From Platerodrilus igneus (taxonomy: Eukaryota; Arthropoda; Insecta; Coleoptera; Lycidae): a stretch of 64,000 nt of DNA. The position numbers and the translations under genes were made by a program. Positions 11,291 through 21,965 of this stretch are shown here, piece after piece; within the stretch, counting starts at the first letter, position 1, and each line of letters begins with the position of its first letter. Below the pieces are notes generated by a model, which saw only the letters and a program-made list of their open reading frames with translations, was not told the origin of the DNA and ran no database searches. The stretch spans positions 62,001 to 126,000 of the forward strand of contig JARFIW010001090.1 in assembly GCA_036346225.1 (NCBI GenBank), given 5' to 3'.

Positions 11291-11552
11291 ATTTAATATA
11301 TTTTCCAATATATCTTTTCGCACCGTCAACATTAGTTGCAGATATTTCGCAACCAACAACTCGTTTATACTAATCATCAGATTTGTCGGCGCTTACTTTT
11401 CATCATTCGGTTTTCCGTCTCAAAACTGGTTGGACACGTACCTGAACTTATTTATATTCTGAGGTAGCCTACATAATTCCCTGAAATTCTCACACAGCAT
11501 GTGTATACAGCTCGTTCCCCTACTATTGTTTTCTAATTTTATGCCCTATTTC
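11291..11552 (-). mobile_element. third RTE 3' tail fragment
   Basis: Minus-strand sequence near 11,440-11,500 encodes a NFRELCR-like and VSNQF-like ending, then DG-like codons, and then a linker like the one that follows copy B. The block between two hairpin modules is absent from the plus-strand arm at 2.4 kb, which fits loss by recombination between modules there or gain here. Confidence 0.55.
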
Positions 11553-11640
11553 ACCGAGATTCAGTGAAGAAGGTTAAGCAACCTGTGGCTACCAAGATCC
11601 CCAACACTTAGACATTTGCCGAAATAATGGTTTTCCAGTA
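11553..11640 (-). repeat. hairpin module 3' of RTE copy B
   Basis: This is the minus-strand form. It continues into a CTGAATCTCGG box as the PLE copies do, whereas the 2.4-kb copy continues into CAACCACTGAAGG. Confidence 0.65.
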
Positions 11641-11759
11641 AATCCTTTTACATACTTAACATTATTCGAGAATATTGCTCAACCAATTCTTGTAGTTACG
11701 TATAATAATCATCATGTTTAAGCGCAGTTATTTTTACATCATTAGTTTATCCATCTTAG

Positions 11760-12850
11760 GATTGGTTGGATGCGTACCTCCATTGATTTCTATTCTGGGC
11801 TAGCCTACACATCTCCCTGAAATTCCTGCAGCCTACATCTTTTACTATCTGTGTGCAGTAGTCTAACCTAGGTCTGCCTCTTCTTCTCTTTTTTCCTATC
11901 TCTGCTTCTAATATATTCTGCACTATTCCCTCATGCCGTAGTATGTGGCCTGTAATCTCTCCTCTTTTTTACCGTTTTCTACATATTCCTTTTTCCCCTA
12001 CCATTTTTAGTACCTCTTCGTTCTTAACTTTGTCTGTCCATGATATCTTCATCATACGTCTGTAGCACCACATTTCAAAGGCTTCTACCTTTTTCTTGTC
12101 TGCTTCTCCTACTGTCCAGACTTCACAGCCGTACAGTGCTGTGCTCCACACATATGTTTTAAGCAATCTTTTCCTTGTTTCTATGTTTGTGGTCTTTGAG
12201 CACAGTATTTGCTTTTCCTTGTTAAATGTAGCACGACCTTGTGCTAATCTTTGTTTTATATTTTTGTGCTTTTCCCATCTTGCGTTATTTGGCTTCCTAG
12301 GTAGCAGAAATCCTTAACCTCTTGTAAGTTCGTGTTACATACTTGTATTCTTGTTTTTGATTTATTTTCCCCACCTTTGCATACGAGAACTTTAGTTTTA
12401 GTTGTGTTAATTTTCATCCCGTATCCCTCTGTTAGAACCGTTTCCATTTCATTAAGGGCAGTTCTAACTCTTCCTTGCTAGACGCTAATACCGCTATATC
12501 ATCTGCAAATCTAAGCATATCAATTTTTTGTCCCTGCATAGTAATTCCAAATGTCTTCCTGCATTTGTGTACTATTCGTCTATTCCTATAACTAATTCCA
12601 ATCTTTTTGAGTATTTTAAACATTTTTTTCCATTTTACATTGTCGAATGCTTTTTCCATATCTACAAACCCTATATACACGCTTTCCCCTTTTCTATTGT
12701 TTTCTCCATTATCACTCTCAGAGCTAAAATAGCCTCCCGTGCTCCCCTGTTTCGTCTAAACCCAAATTGGTATTCTCCTAGTATTTCTTCCGCCCGTTTT
12801 TCCATTCGTCTTTGCACAATTTTAGTTAATATTTTTGACACGTGTGCTGT
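11760..12850 (-). pseudogene. reverse transcriptase core and C-terminus, RTE copy B
   Basis: Segments 12,680-12,432 (FVDMEKAFDNV, then RFADDIAVLASS), 12,447-12,256 (FCYLGSQITQDGK) and 12,166-11,969 (TYVWSTALYGCEVWTV, MWCYRRMMKISW) follow one another. Relative to copy A, about 48 residues are missing between RRIVH and KCRKTFG (near 12,570). The deletion removes the RQGCSLSPL block, so this copy cannot make an active RT even apart from its frameshifts. The FADD box remains. Confidence 0.8.
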
Positions 12851-12908
12851 TAAACTTATTGTTCGAAAATTTCACATCTATCCGCGCCTTTCTTTTTAGG
12901 TATAGTTA

Positions 12909-13856
12909 CTATGATGCTACGTTTGAAATCTTTGGGTATCTCGCCTGTCTCATACATATAGCTTGGAAGAGACGTTCTGTTACTGCTTGTCCAGCTGCTT
13001 TTAGAGTTTCTGCTTGCACCTTATCTGTTCCCGGCGCCTTGCCATTTTTCAGACTCTTTAATGCCAATTCAAACACGTCTCTAAGTATAGGATATCCCAA
13101 GTCATCATTTTCAATGTATGATTCCTGTTCTAATGCAGTTAGTTCCCCTCCTGCATATAAATTCCATATATATTCTTGCCATCTACCCACTTTCTCTATG
13201 TTTTCTATGATGACGTTTCCTTGTGCATCCCTTATATTTTTGCTATACGGTTTTTTATCCCTAAAATTCATTCTAATTAATTTGTATGCTTCGTCTGTCT
13301 TTCCTATTTTCATCTTTGTTTGTTCCTCTTTGCACTTTTCATCAATCCATTGTTCTTTAGCTTTCCTGCATTTTCGAATAATTTCCCATTTTATGGTTTT
13401 GTATCTCTGTTTTCCTGTTTCGTCTGATTTATTTTTGTATTTTCGTCTTTCTTCTATTAAATTCAGGATATCCTTTGTTATCCATGGTTTCTTATTTTCT
13501 TTTTGTGTATACCGCAGAATATCTCTGGCCGCCATGTCTAGGCTGGATTTAATGTTATTCCATTCTGTTTCTACTTCCTTAGTATCCGATATCTTCCCGA
13601 TATCATTCAGCAATTCATTTGACTTTTTTTCGAATCTTTCTTGAATATCTTTATCTTTTAGTTTCTCTAAGTCCAAGTGCCTTTTTCCGTTCCTTTTTTT
13701 CAGATTTTTAAATTTAAGTGCGGCCTTCATAATTACGATGTTGTGGTCAGTATCTATATCTGCTTCTGGGTAACTTCTACAGTCTTTTACTTGATTCCTA
13801 AATCGTTGTCTAACAAGAATATAATCTATTTGATATCTTCCTATATCTCCTGGCAT
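12909..13856 (-). pseudogene. endonuclease end, linker and start of RT, RTE copy B
   Basis: A 315-residue frame begins at IGRYQIDYILVRQRFRNQVK, passes DTDHNIVIM (the SDH-like endonuclease end) and a lysine-rich linker of about 180 residues, and reaches KNGKAPGTDKVQAETLKAAG, the first RT block. It ends within that block by frameshift. It aligns with positions 3-960 of copy A over its whole length. Confidence 0.8.
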
Positions 13857-14008
13857 CTTCCACGTATATCGTCTTCTAGCATGATGTTAAAATAATGTGT
13901 TTGTGATGATTAAATTGTTCTTGTCGTAAAATTCTACCAGCCTATTTCCCCTGTTGTTTCTCGTGCCTAAACCAAATAAACCTACTACCGCTCCTTCTCT
14001 ACCCTCAC

Positions 14009-14431
14009 CTACCACGGCATTAAAATCCCCGTAATTATTAAATGTTCATGTCCTTTTACGTATCTTAATATGTCTTCGATATCTTTGTAGATGGCTTCTA
14101 CCTCTTCGTCACTGTAGCTAGAGGTGGGCATGTATACTTGTATTATTACTGTGTTTATCGGTTTAGATTCTAATCTAACCATGAGTACTCTTTCGTTCTT
14201 TTGTAAGTAATTTTCTACACAGTATCCTATCTTTTTCCGCATAACTATCCCCACACCCAAATTTCCTTCCTCTGCTCCTGTATGAATTACCCTGAAGTCT
14301 CCACTCCAAAAATCACCCGCCTCTGGCCACCGAACTTCGCTGATCCCTACTATGTCTAGTGATAACCTATTCATTTCGATTTTTAGGTTCTCTAGCTTAC
14401 CTACTTGCTTCATACTTCTAACATTCCACAC
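14009..14431 (-). pseudogene. APE-type endonuclease N-terminal part, RTE copy B
   Basis: The frame opens MWNVRSMKQVGKLENLK and shows LDIVGISEVRW (catalytic Glu present) and IIQVYMPTS (Tyr position). The next motif should be a GDFN box, but the frame reads IITGILMPW and stops, so a frameshift removes it. Sequence after it on the minus strand (13,980-13,860) resumes the endonuclease in another frame. The domain nicks target DNA to prime reverse transcription. Confidence 0.75.
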
Positions 14432-14807
14432 TCCGACTCGCAGAATGTTCCCAACTCTTATTTTTAACTTTCCGATCGCATCCTCCGAAGTAGTCCCCTC
14501 CCGGGATCCGAATGGGGAATTTTTTTAACTCCGGAATCTTTTACCCCAGAGAATGCCATCATGTTTGTAACAATTTAGGTACGCTGTGGGAGATAATGTG
14601 GTGGTTTCCCGTTGCCTTTCACATCGCGGTAGTGTGTCTTAGACTGCCATACAGACCCCTATGGTCTCTGCCAATCTAAGTACCGAAAGAGCCGCTGCCC
14701 TCTTTCGGGGGCCTGTCTTAGTCTGGTTCCTTACTAATGACCCTACTACTTTGGTTGGACCTGTAGTTTGGCTCTTTAGCTCATTAGAACACGCAAGCCA
14801 TTTCACC

Positions 14808-14881
14808 TGTCTCGGTGGCGTAGTTGGTAAACGCACAGTTCCGGCAAAAGTGAGATGCAGGTTCAAATCCTGTCCAAGACC
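14808..14881 (+). tRNA. tRNA-like segment, isolated satellite copy (probable pseudo-tRNA)
   Basis: The D-arm, CCGGCAA anticodon-type loop and a GGTTCAAATCC B box are readable on the plus strand. The anticodon stem has one mismatch (CAGTT against AAGTG) and the first acceptor base is T. The sequence goes on to 15,015 as satellite flank. Confidence 0.4.
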
Positions 14882-15015
14882 TTATATTTTCCTTCTTTCA
14901 ATTACTAGCTCGATTTGAAATGATCATTTGGGCTTTGCATAAAAAAGTCTAAGTTATGATTTCATCTTATTAATTGTTATACGTTAGTATTTATCAACTT
15001 ACCTTGTGTAAAAAA
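14808..15015 (+). repeat. half-monomer of the tRNA-like satellite
   Basis: After the tRNA-like part come TTATATTTTCCTTC, ATTACTAGCTCGATTTGAAA, GATCATTTGGGCTTTGCAT and CTTACCTTGTGTAAAAAAACT, the reverse complement of the array at 20-38 kb. It stops within the monomer near 15,015. It lies next to RTE copy B and the 3' end of the CR1-like LINE. Confidence 0.85.
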
Positions 15016-15064
15016 ACTCGAACCTATAAATATAATCTAATATTTATGCTAATAATTATGTTTT

Positions 15065-15066
15065 GT

Positions 15067-15119
<53 letters not shown>
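15065..15119. repeat. (TTA)n microsatellite, 3' tail of the LINE
   Basis: A nearly pure TTA run directly follows the AATAAAGACAATAAT-type end on the minus strand. It is probably the element's own 3' tail repeat. Confidence 0.85.
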
Positions 15120-15314
15120 GTCTTTATTGAACATTTTCTGAAAATTAATATACTTTTCACAGAAAAGAACAATCCCAAGGCTCTATAAACAGAGCTCGCT
15201 GCTCTACCACTTAATCCTTGCTAATATAAAATTAAAATCAAGACGTGTGTGTGTAAATTAAGTATATTCCTACAATATCAAAACAAGAGTAACATAAAAG
15301 CTTTTAAACTAATT

Positions 15315-15824
15315 TTATTGGCCAATATTGTTTTTTAATAATAACCTCTTGTATTTGGTTTTAAACTGATTTAATGGAAGTGCTTTAAATTGATCAGGGA
15401 CACTGTTATACACTTTGGTAATTTTGTAGGAGAAACACTTTTTGTAGAATTCTTTGCGATGTACTGGCGGTGTGAGGGTGCCTTTAAACCTTACGTTTAT
15501 AGTGTGCACATCAGATCTCAATACAATTTTATTGTACAGGTAGGGTGGCTTTTGAGAGTAGATAATATTATGATAAAAACATACAGATCTTAACAGTCAT
15601 CTGGAACTCGTATTTAACCACTTCAGTTCTAGTAGTTTGTGAAAAACATGTTGGTACTTGCGAATACCAAATATGTCTCATACGGGAGTTTTGCATTTTC
15701 TGTATTTTTCTTTTATTATTAAAATCAAGAAATGAATCATAGATAACGCTACAATAATTGAAATGCGATAACACTAGAGCCTCACAAACATACTTTTTTA
15801 CCTTTATGGATAAGTATTGCCGAT

Positions 15825-15880
<56 letters not shown>

Positions 15881-16752
15881 GCAATGTAAGCTTTCTGCAA
15901 ACATTTATTAACATGATAATTAAATTTCAAATCCGTATCTATGATTACACCCAAACTATTGACGGAGTCTACAGGAATTAGCTCATTATTATCAATAACA
16001 ATGTGTAAATTTAATCCTAAGAATAGTGCTTTCAAATGCTTTGGCTCAAAAAGCATTACTTGTGATTTAGATGGATTAATTTCTAAGCAGTGTTGAAGTG
16101 AAAATTGAAACAATCTATTTAAATCTGCATTTAACTGTGAACAGCCTACGTGCGCAGTCTCTAATGGAAATGAAATGTAAAGTTGTGTATCGTCAACATA
16201 GTAATGATAAGAACGATATTTTGAAACAGTATTAAAACGAGACGTATAAACAGCATACAGTAAAGGACCTAATATTGACCCTTGGGGTACACCCGAACTT
16301 AAATCTATGGCATCAAATATGTCATTAATTATCTTAACTCTTTGGGTTTTGCACTTAAGATAATCAACAAAGAACTTTAAGGCTGTTTCATCCAAACCAA
16401 TAAATTTAAGAATTGCTATAAGCATGTCGTGGTTCAAGGTATCGAATGCCTTTGAATAATCAATGTATACCACTATAGTTAACATGTCAGCATCTGTAGC
16501 TTTGACTATATCATCTACAAGAGTAGCTAACGCTGTTTCAGTACTGTGGCCCTTTCTAAACCCAGATTGTTTCATAGGAAGGATACTATTTTTCTCAATA
16601 TACTCCCTTAATTGTTTTTCGACTGTTCGTTCTAATAGCTTAGAACGCACATAATATGCTGATAGGTTGTAAACTGTTAAAACTAGATGGATTTTGAATT
16701 TTTGGTATTGGTTGTACGAGAGCTTGTTTCCACAGTTCCAGAAAGACACCAT
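15315..16752 (-). pseudogene. reverse transcriptase of the CR1-like LINE (broken)
   Basis: The 394-residue frame 16,752-15,568 holds KLLERTVEKQL, QSGFRKGHSTETAL, VVYIDYSKAFDTLNH (catalytic Asp), SSGVPQGSILGPLLY and HYYVDDTQLYI (YVDD present). It also holds the thumb signature SLGVIIDTDLKFNYHV. A TA microsatellite at 15,829-15,876 is translated as about nine IY pairs inside the C-terminal half. The frame then shifts, and 15,521-15,315 encodes the end, with YNSVPDQFKALPL and a lysine-rich finish. RT catalytic residues are intact. Confidence 0.85.
15829..15876. repeat. (TA)n microsatellite inside the LINE RT frame
   Basis: The run keeps the reading frame open as alternating Ile and Tyr codons on the minus strand, so it inserted or expanded without breaking the frame. 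Confidence 0.9.
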
Positions 16753-16897
16753 CCAGTAGACACGAGTTGATAATATTAAGTATATATGGAATAATATGCG
16801 GACAACTGATTTTTATTATATGTATATTAATATTATCACTTCCCTCAGCTAACGTACTGACAGAGTTAACGACCTTTGCTATATCTGCATCACAAAT

Positions 16898-18148
16898 TCA
16901 CGAAAAAGAAAATGAATTAGTAATATCAAATTTATGCATACTATAATAATTGAGAAGGACAGTGCTAGGGACTAAAGATGATTTGGACGCCGATCTTACA
17001 AAAAACGTATTAATCTCATTTGGATGTTTTAGACAATCTGGTAAAGTTGATGACTTAGTTTTTATTAAAGAATGAGATTTTAACATTTGCCACATTGGCT
17101 TCCCAGAAGTTAAATTACTTTCAATAAAGACTTTTTTCCCGAATTACGGCTTTATTGGTTAAATTGCGTAAGTGTTTGTAATAATTTCTATGATCTTCCG
17201 CCTTACTCTTATTATATCTTCGAAACGCAGAGTTTCTTAACGAGATCATGCATCGTAACGTGTCGGTCAACCATGGTGCAGGTTTTTTGTAAGGCGACGA
17301 CATATAGGTGGTGCGTGGGTGTATGCTAAGAACGATAGACATTCAGAGAAAAAATTTACTTTATCGTTAATGTTAGGCATATAGTATATCTCGGGTAAAG
17401 GCAGTTGTAGAAGATCTATGAGAAATGACTTAATGCTTATATTTTTGTATAATCTGTAAGTACGAAAGACATTAATTATCGGTATTTTAAGGGATAATTC
17501 ACATAACACAAGTTCATGATCGGCAATGTTTTCAACACTAATTACGTCGACACGATTAACTAATTGTGTATCCGAGATGAACACCAAATCTAAAAGTGTT
17601 GCAGTTGTAGCTGTAATTTTAGTTGGTTTGTCAATAATTTGCGATAGATTAAACGAATTTGTCATATCTAGAAGCGCACTTGTAGAGGTATTATGCAAAT
17701 TAAAAAAATTTATATTGAAATCTCCCACTAAGATAATTTCATCATAGCTTGGCGCTAAAATTGAAAAAGTACCTTCTAGTTCGTCTATGAAATCATTATA
17801 GTTATATAGTTCCGATCTATAACATAACCCTATGCAGATATTTTTATTTGATATGGTAAAATATATCCAACATTGCTCAATGTTTGAATTAATGTCTATA
17901 CTTTTAAATTGAATTGATTGAATAATATAAAAAATTAATCCGCCTCCACGCAACCCCACCCTATCCCTACGTACAAGGCGGTAATTTGGTATGATAATAG
18001 TAGCGTCATTAATACCTGAGTGCAACCATGATTTGCAAATTGCTAAAATATCGATATTATAACTTTCCATTAACTCTTTCACGGGCACTAAGCAATTAAA
18101 TAACGATCTGACATTTAAATGTGCAAACTTTATTTCTACTTCAGTCAT
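16898..18148 (-). pseudogene. APE endonuclease and linker of the CR1-like LINE ORF2
   Basis: The ATG at 18,148 opens ORF2. Endonuclease motifs are FAHLNVRSL (Asn), GLCYRSE (Tyr position), ILVGDFNINFF (Asp/Asn) and IADHELVL (Asp-His). The Glu motif, usually ETW, reads CKSWLHSG, so the metal-binding Glu is Lys. Frame 18,148-17,267 then shifts to 17,342-17,121 (KKPAPWLTDTLR, the usual linker start) and 17,095-16,898. The endonuclease chooses and nicks the target site, and the E-to-K change alone should disable it. Confidence 0.8.
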
Positions 18149-18751
18149 AACAAAAGGTTATTATCAAAACTCAAGATCAAAATAGCATAAACGCATGTTT
18201 AACATTTAGGCCAATTTTTTGCTATCCTGTTATGTATAACTATTAAACATAACTGTTATAAGTAATAATACATCATTTCACTTGTGTAATCACTATTAAT
18301 TAATTAATGTTTCCAAAATCAAAAAGTATACGATAGAAAATACACAAACTACTATATAGCTTATTTGCTACAACACTTAAATAATCAAATTTAAAACTTT
18401 TGCAAACTGTAATTAATACACAAAAGTTCAATAATATTTAAAGAGACAATAATGATTTATTACAATACCACGTAATAGTTATAGTTACAATAGATTGCAA
18501 CTTCCTACTCACGTGTTGTGTGCGTGCTCCGTAAAGAAGAATTTTATACAATTTAATTTATGACGGGCGATATAGTGAATTGAGTTATAACGAGCAATTT
18601 CCCAAAAATATATGTAATTCTAGTTTTGCATTATGTGATATGTAATGCAAAAAACATAAAAATATAAATATATAATTTTTATCAACAATAATTAAATTAA
18701 GCAACTAGATATCATTCACTGAACTAACTTGTTTTATGACATCGTTTGCCT

Positions 18752-19279
18752 TCAAGTAGATATTTCCATCTCTGGACCACACATTTCTGAACGTATACTT
18801 TTCGGAGGCAGCGCGTAGAAGTTGAACACGGTAACTCGTAAGATCTTCTTTGATAGATAGTTTACTCCCTGATTACTGTTCAATTTTCCTACCCGATGAA
18901 TTCTGTCGATGTGGTCCATTCTTAAATTAATTTTTAATTTCCCCGCATACATATTTAAAACGTTTTCTAGAACATTTTCATTACTGCTTTCTGCCATACC
19001 GTAGATTCTAAGAGAATTACGTCGCGTGTATTGTTTCAGCTTGTCGTTTTCTTCTACATATGCAGCATTTGCTGTCTTTAGATTAACAACCTCAACCTTC
19101 AATTCACAAATCATTTCATTTTGCACATTTACCTTGATGTTTAATTGTTCTAACACTGCATGTGTAACCGTATCAGTAACAACTTTGATAAAGTTATCGT
19201 CTGTTAGCAATTTACTTGTTGTTGCTGATATTATTTTGTTAATGTCTTCTAGTTGATCATGGGTAAAAGGCATTTTCAA
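18752..19279 (-). CDS. ORF1 protein of the CR1-like LINE
   Basis: A 175-residue frame has a helical, coiled-coil-like N-terminus (residues about 5-95, heptad-like Leu/Ile/Val). Then come YTRRNSLRIYGM and a DHIDRIHRVGKLN segment, as in RRM-type ORF1 proteins of L1/CR1/L2 elements. Such proteins bind the element RNA as trimers. The frame stops at 18,752, about 600 bp before ORF2, and family members often run longer, so the C-terminus may be cut. It lies on the same strand as ORF2, with its start 19 bases upstream of the first polar residues. Confidence 0.65.
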   Translation of the reverse strand: MKMPFTHDQLEDINKIISATTSKLLTDDNFIKVVTDTVTHAVLEQLNIKVNVQNEMICELKVEVVNLKTANAAYVEENDKLKQYTRRNSLRIYGMAESSNENVLENVLNMYAGKLKINLRMDHIDRIHRVGKLNSNQGVNYLSKKILRVTVFNFYALPPKSIRSEMCGPEMEIST

Positions 19280-19440
19280 ATATATTTCAATTTAACACTT
19301 TTAAGTAACTCACCAGTAAAGCAGCCAGAAGGGAACAATGAATGATATAAATATTACATTGGCCACATCACCGTATCGTGTTAATATCACAGAGCACACA
19401 GCTACACACGTCTATTCCCCACGACTCCCCATTCAAATTT

Positions 19441-19984
19441 GCGATTCGAGTAAGTAGAACAGTAGTCGTATTTATATTTTGACTTTCCAGCAATGCCTTT
19501 TGCCTTATTCTTTCTTCACGTCATTTCATGCACGCCAGTCTTACAAAACTCATCACAGAAGAAGCCATTGCTAACTTCACATAAATACAAATACTTGGTA
19601 GCATATACCTTAGAAATAAAACAGAAACAATCTTGTGACAGATCTTGAGTCTCAATTATTGCTTTTCACTTCTGTTAGAATATTAGTCTTGAGTGAAGCG
19701 TTGGCGAAGACAAACAACCTTATATAGAACTTCACGTAATGGCTGCCCATGATACAATAACTGAAGAGGTATGATATATCTGCTGTCGGGTTTGAAGCAC
19801 TCGTGCACATGACGTCACTCGGATAGTTATTACAACGCTTTGCATTATATATATTTATTGTATTTTACAGTGTTTCTGAGTTTTATTCTGTTATTATTAT
19901 AAATAAATAGTGAATGAGTAATATAATAAATTATTAAATAAATAAGTGATAATACCATTTCGAATGGACCTGCACCTTGCCGGG
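19441..19984. other. no gene seen between LINE and satellite
   Basis: AT-rich sequence with a TGACGTCA palindrome core near 19,811 (CATGACGTCACTC, a CRE-like site by sequence only) and a splice-acceptor-like TATTTTACAG near 19,862. It may include the LINE's 5' leader. No coding motif is supported. Confidence 0.4.
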
Positions 19985-20309
19985 AAATTTACAAATCTAA
20001 ATCGTGTACAGAACTATACATAAACCTAAACCTAACTTTCAATTACGTTTAGCATTTTTGTCAATCATATCTGACATTGTCAAGTTTTTTGACTTATGTC
20101 AGATATAGACAGGAACCAACGCTCAAAATCACAGCTATAAGCCAAGTATTAAATATATAAATATTTTAATTAGTTTTTTTACACAAGGTGATTTGATAAA
20201 CGCTAATGTATTACAATTAATAAGATGAAATAATAACTTCGATCTTTTTTTATGCAAAGCCCAAATGATATTTCAAATCGAGCTAGTAATTGAAAGAAGG
20301 AAAATATAT

Positions 20310-20383
20310 GGTCTTAGACAAGATTTGAACCTGCATCTCAGTTTTGCCGAAACTATGCGTTTACTAATTACGCCATCAAGGCC
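20310..20383 (-). tRNA. tRNA-like segment, satellite copy 1
   Basis: The acceptor starts GGCCTTG, and the A box has G to A (TTAGTAAACGC). The anticodon-type loop is TCGGCAA. Confidence 0.3.
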
Positions 20384-20714
20384 GATGACTATAATTGGGA
20401 AATTTACAAATCTAAATTGTGTACAGAACTATACATAAACCTAACTTTCACTAACGTTTAGCATTTTTGTCATTCATATCTGACATTGTCAAGTTTTCTG
20501 ACATGTCAGATATAGACAGGAATCAACGTCCAAAATTATGGCTATAAGCCAAGTATTAAGTATATAAATATTTTAAGTAGTTTTTTTACACAAGGTAAAT
20601 TGATAAATAATAACGTTTTACAATTAATAAGATGAAATAATAACTTCGATTTTTTTTATGCAAAGCCCAAATGATCATTTCAAATCGAGCTAGTAATTGA
20701 AAAAAAAAATATAA

Positions 20715-20788
20715 GGTCTTGGGCAGGATTTGAACCTGCATCTCAGTTTTGCCGGAACTGTGCGTTTACCAATTACGCCAGTGAGATC
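20715..20788 (-). tRNA. tRNA-like segment, satellite copy 2
   Basis: The stem CAGTT/AACTG is intact with loop CCGGCAA. The acceptor is disturbed (GATCTCA start). Confidence 0.35.
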
Positions 20789-21122
20789 GAAGACTATATT
20801 TGGGAAATTTACAAATCTAAATCGTGTACAGAACTATATATAAACCTAACTTTCAATTACGTTTAGCATTTTTGTCAATCATATCTGACATTGTCAAGTC
20901 TTTTTACTTATGTCAGATATAAACAGGAGCAACGCTCAAAATTACGGCTATAAGCCAAGTATTAAGTATATAAATATTTTAAGTAGTTTTTTTACACAAG
21001 GTAAGTGGATAAATAATAACGTTTTACAATTAATAAGATGAAATAATAACTTCGATTTTTTTTATGCAAAGCCCAAATGATCATTTCAAATCGAGCAAGT
21101 AATTGAAAAAAAGAAAATATAA

Positions 21123-21196
21123 GGTCTTGGACAGGATTTGAACCTGCATCTCAGTTTTGCCGGAACTGTGCGTTTACCAATTACGCCACCGAGACC
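21123..21196 (-). tRNA. tRNA-like segment, satellite copy 3 (consensus form)
   Basis: The consensus: GGTCTCGG pairs with CCAAGACC with one mismatch. The D-stem is GCG/CGC, the anticodon stem CAGTT/AACTG around CCGGCAA (GGC in the anticodon position), and the T-stem surrounds TTCAAAT. Position 33 is C where tRNAs have U, so translation use is unlikely. A and B boxes for RNA polymerase III are good. Confidence 0.45.
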
Positions 21197-21531
21197 GATG
21201 ACTATAGTTGGGAAATTTACAAATCTAAATCGTGTACAGAACTATATATAAACCTATCTTTCAATTACGTTTAGCATTTTTGTCAATCATATCTGACATT
21301 GTCAAGTTTTTTTACTTATGTCAGATATTGACAGGAAACAACGCTCAAAATTATGGCTATAAGCCAAGTATTAAGTATATAAATATTTTAAGTAGTTTTT
21401 TTACACAAGGTAAGTTGATAAATAATAACGTTTTACAATTAATAAGATGAAATAAAAACTTCGATTTTTTTTATGCAAAGCCCAAATGATCATTTCAAAT
21501 CAAGCAAGTAATTGAAAAAAAGAAAATATAA

Positions 21532-21605
21532 GGTCTTGGACAGGATTTGAACCTGCATCTCAGTTTTGCCGGAACTGTGCGTTTACCAATTACGCCACCG
21601 AGACC
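21532..21605 (-). tRNA. tRNA-like segment, satellite copy 4 (consensus form)
   Basis: Identical in all arms to the copy at 21,123. Confidence 0.45.
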
Positions 21606-21936
21606 GATGACTATAGTTGGGAAATTTACAAATCTAAATCGTGTAGAGAACTATATATAAACCTAACTTTCAATTACGTTTAGCATTTTTGTCAATCATA
21701 TCTGACATTGTCAAGTTTTTTTACTTATGTCAGATATAGACAGGAGCAACGCTCAAAATAACGGCTATAAGCCAAGTATTAAGTATATAAATATTTTAAG
21801 TAGTTCTTTACACAAGGTAAGTTGATAAATAATAACGTTACAATTAATAAGATGAAACAATAACTTCGATTTTTTTAATGCAAAGCCCAAATGATCACTT
21901 CAAATCAAACTAGTAATTGAAAAAAGGAAAATATAA

Positions 21937-21965
21937 GGTCTTGGACAGGATTTGAACCTGCATCT
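21937..21965 (-). tRNA. tRNA-like segment, satellite copy 5, 3' half (split)
   Basis: The acceptor and T-arm half. The other half resumes at 23,883 and runs to 23,927 after the palindrome and its ATCT duplication. Confidence 0.35.

Larger units (their letters stand above)
11700..14807 (-). mobile_element. RTE/BovB-like LINE copy B, nearly full length, broken
   Basis: It runs from a 5' leader (14,807 to about 14,440) through endonuclease and RT to the C-terminal domain near 11,750. It is the inverted partner of copy A, and the sequence after its 3' end also matches copy A's flank for about 150 bp. The leader includes a GGGAAACCACCAC-type stretch (minus strand near 14,610). The outer edge at 14,807 is set where the tRNA-like satellite sequence begins, so it is approximate. 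Confidence 0.8.
15061..19440 (-). mobile_element. CR1/L2-like LINE, two ORFs, nearly complete but broken
   Basis: The minus strand carries ORF1 (19,279-18,752), ORF2 endonuclease (18,148-17,267), RT (16,752-15,568) and a C-terminal piece ending at 15,315. A 3' UTR follows with AATAAAGACAATAATAAT and an (ATA)n tail at 15,119-15,065. The simple-repeat tail, the ORF1 type and the RT type fit the CR1/L2 branch. The 5' edge is not defined, and I place it where ORF1 leader similarity ends being interpretable, near 19,440. Confidence 0.75.
19985..21965 (-). repeat. tRNA-like satellite array, block 1
   Basis: Almost five monomers with tRNA-like starts 405, 408, 409 and 405 bp apart. Each monomer, read on the minus strand, has a 74-nt tRNA-like segment, a T-rich run 10-15 nt after it (T4 C T7 in the best copies), an ACCTTGTGTAAAAAAACTAC box, and a hairpin formed by TATCTGACAT and ATGTCAGATA. 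The block is cut in the B-box side of its last tRNA-like segment by the LTR palindrome. Confidence 0.9.

Noticed and set aside
14639..14866. 75-residue minus-strand ORF at the 5' end of RTE copy B
   Set aside because: It overlaps the tRNA-like satellite piece and leader, with no conserved motif, so it is probably 5' leader sequence.
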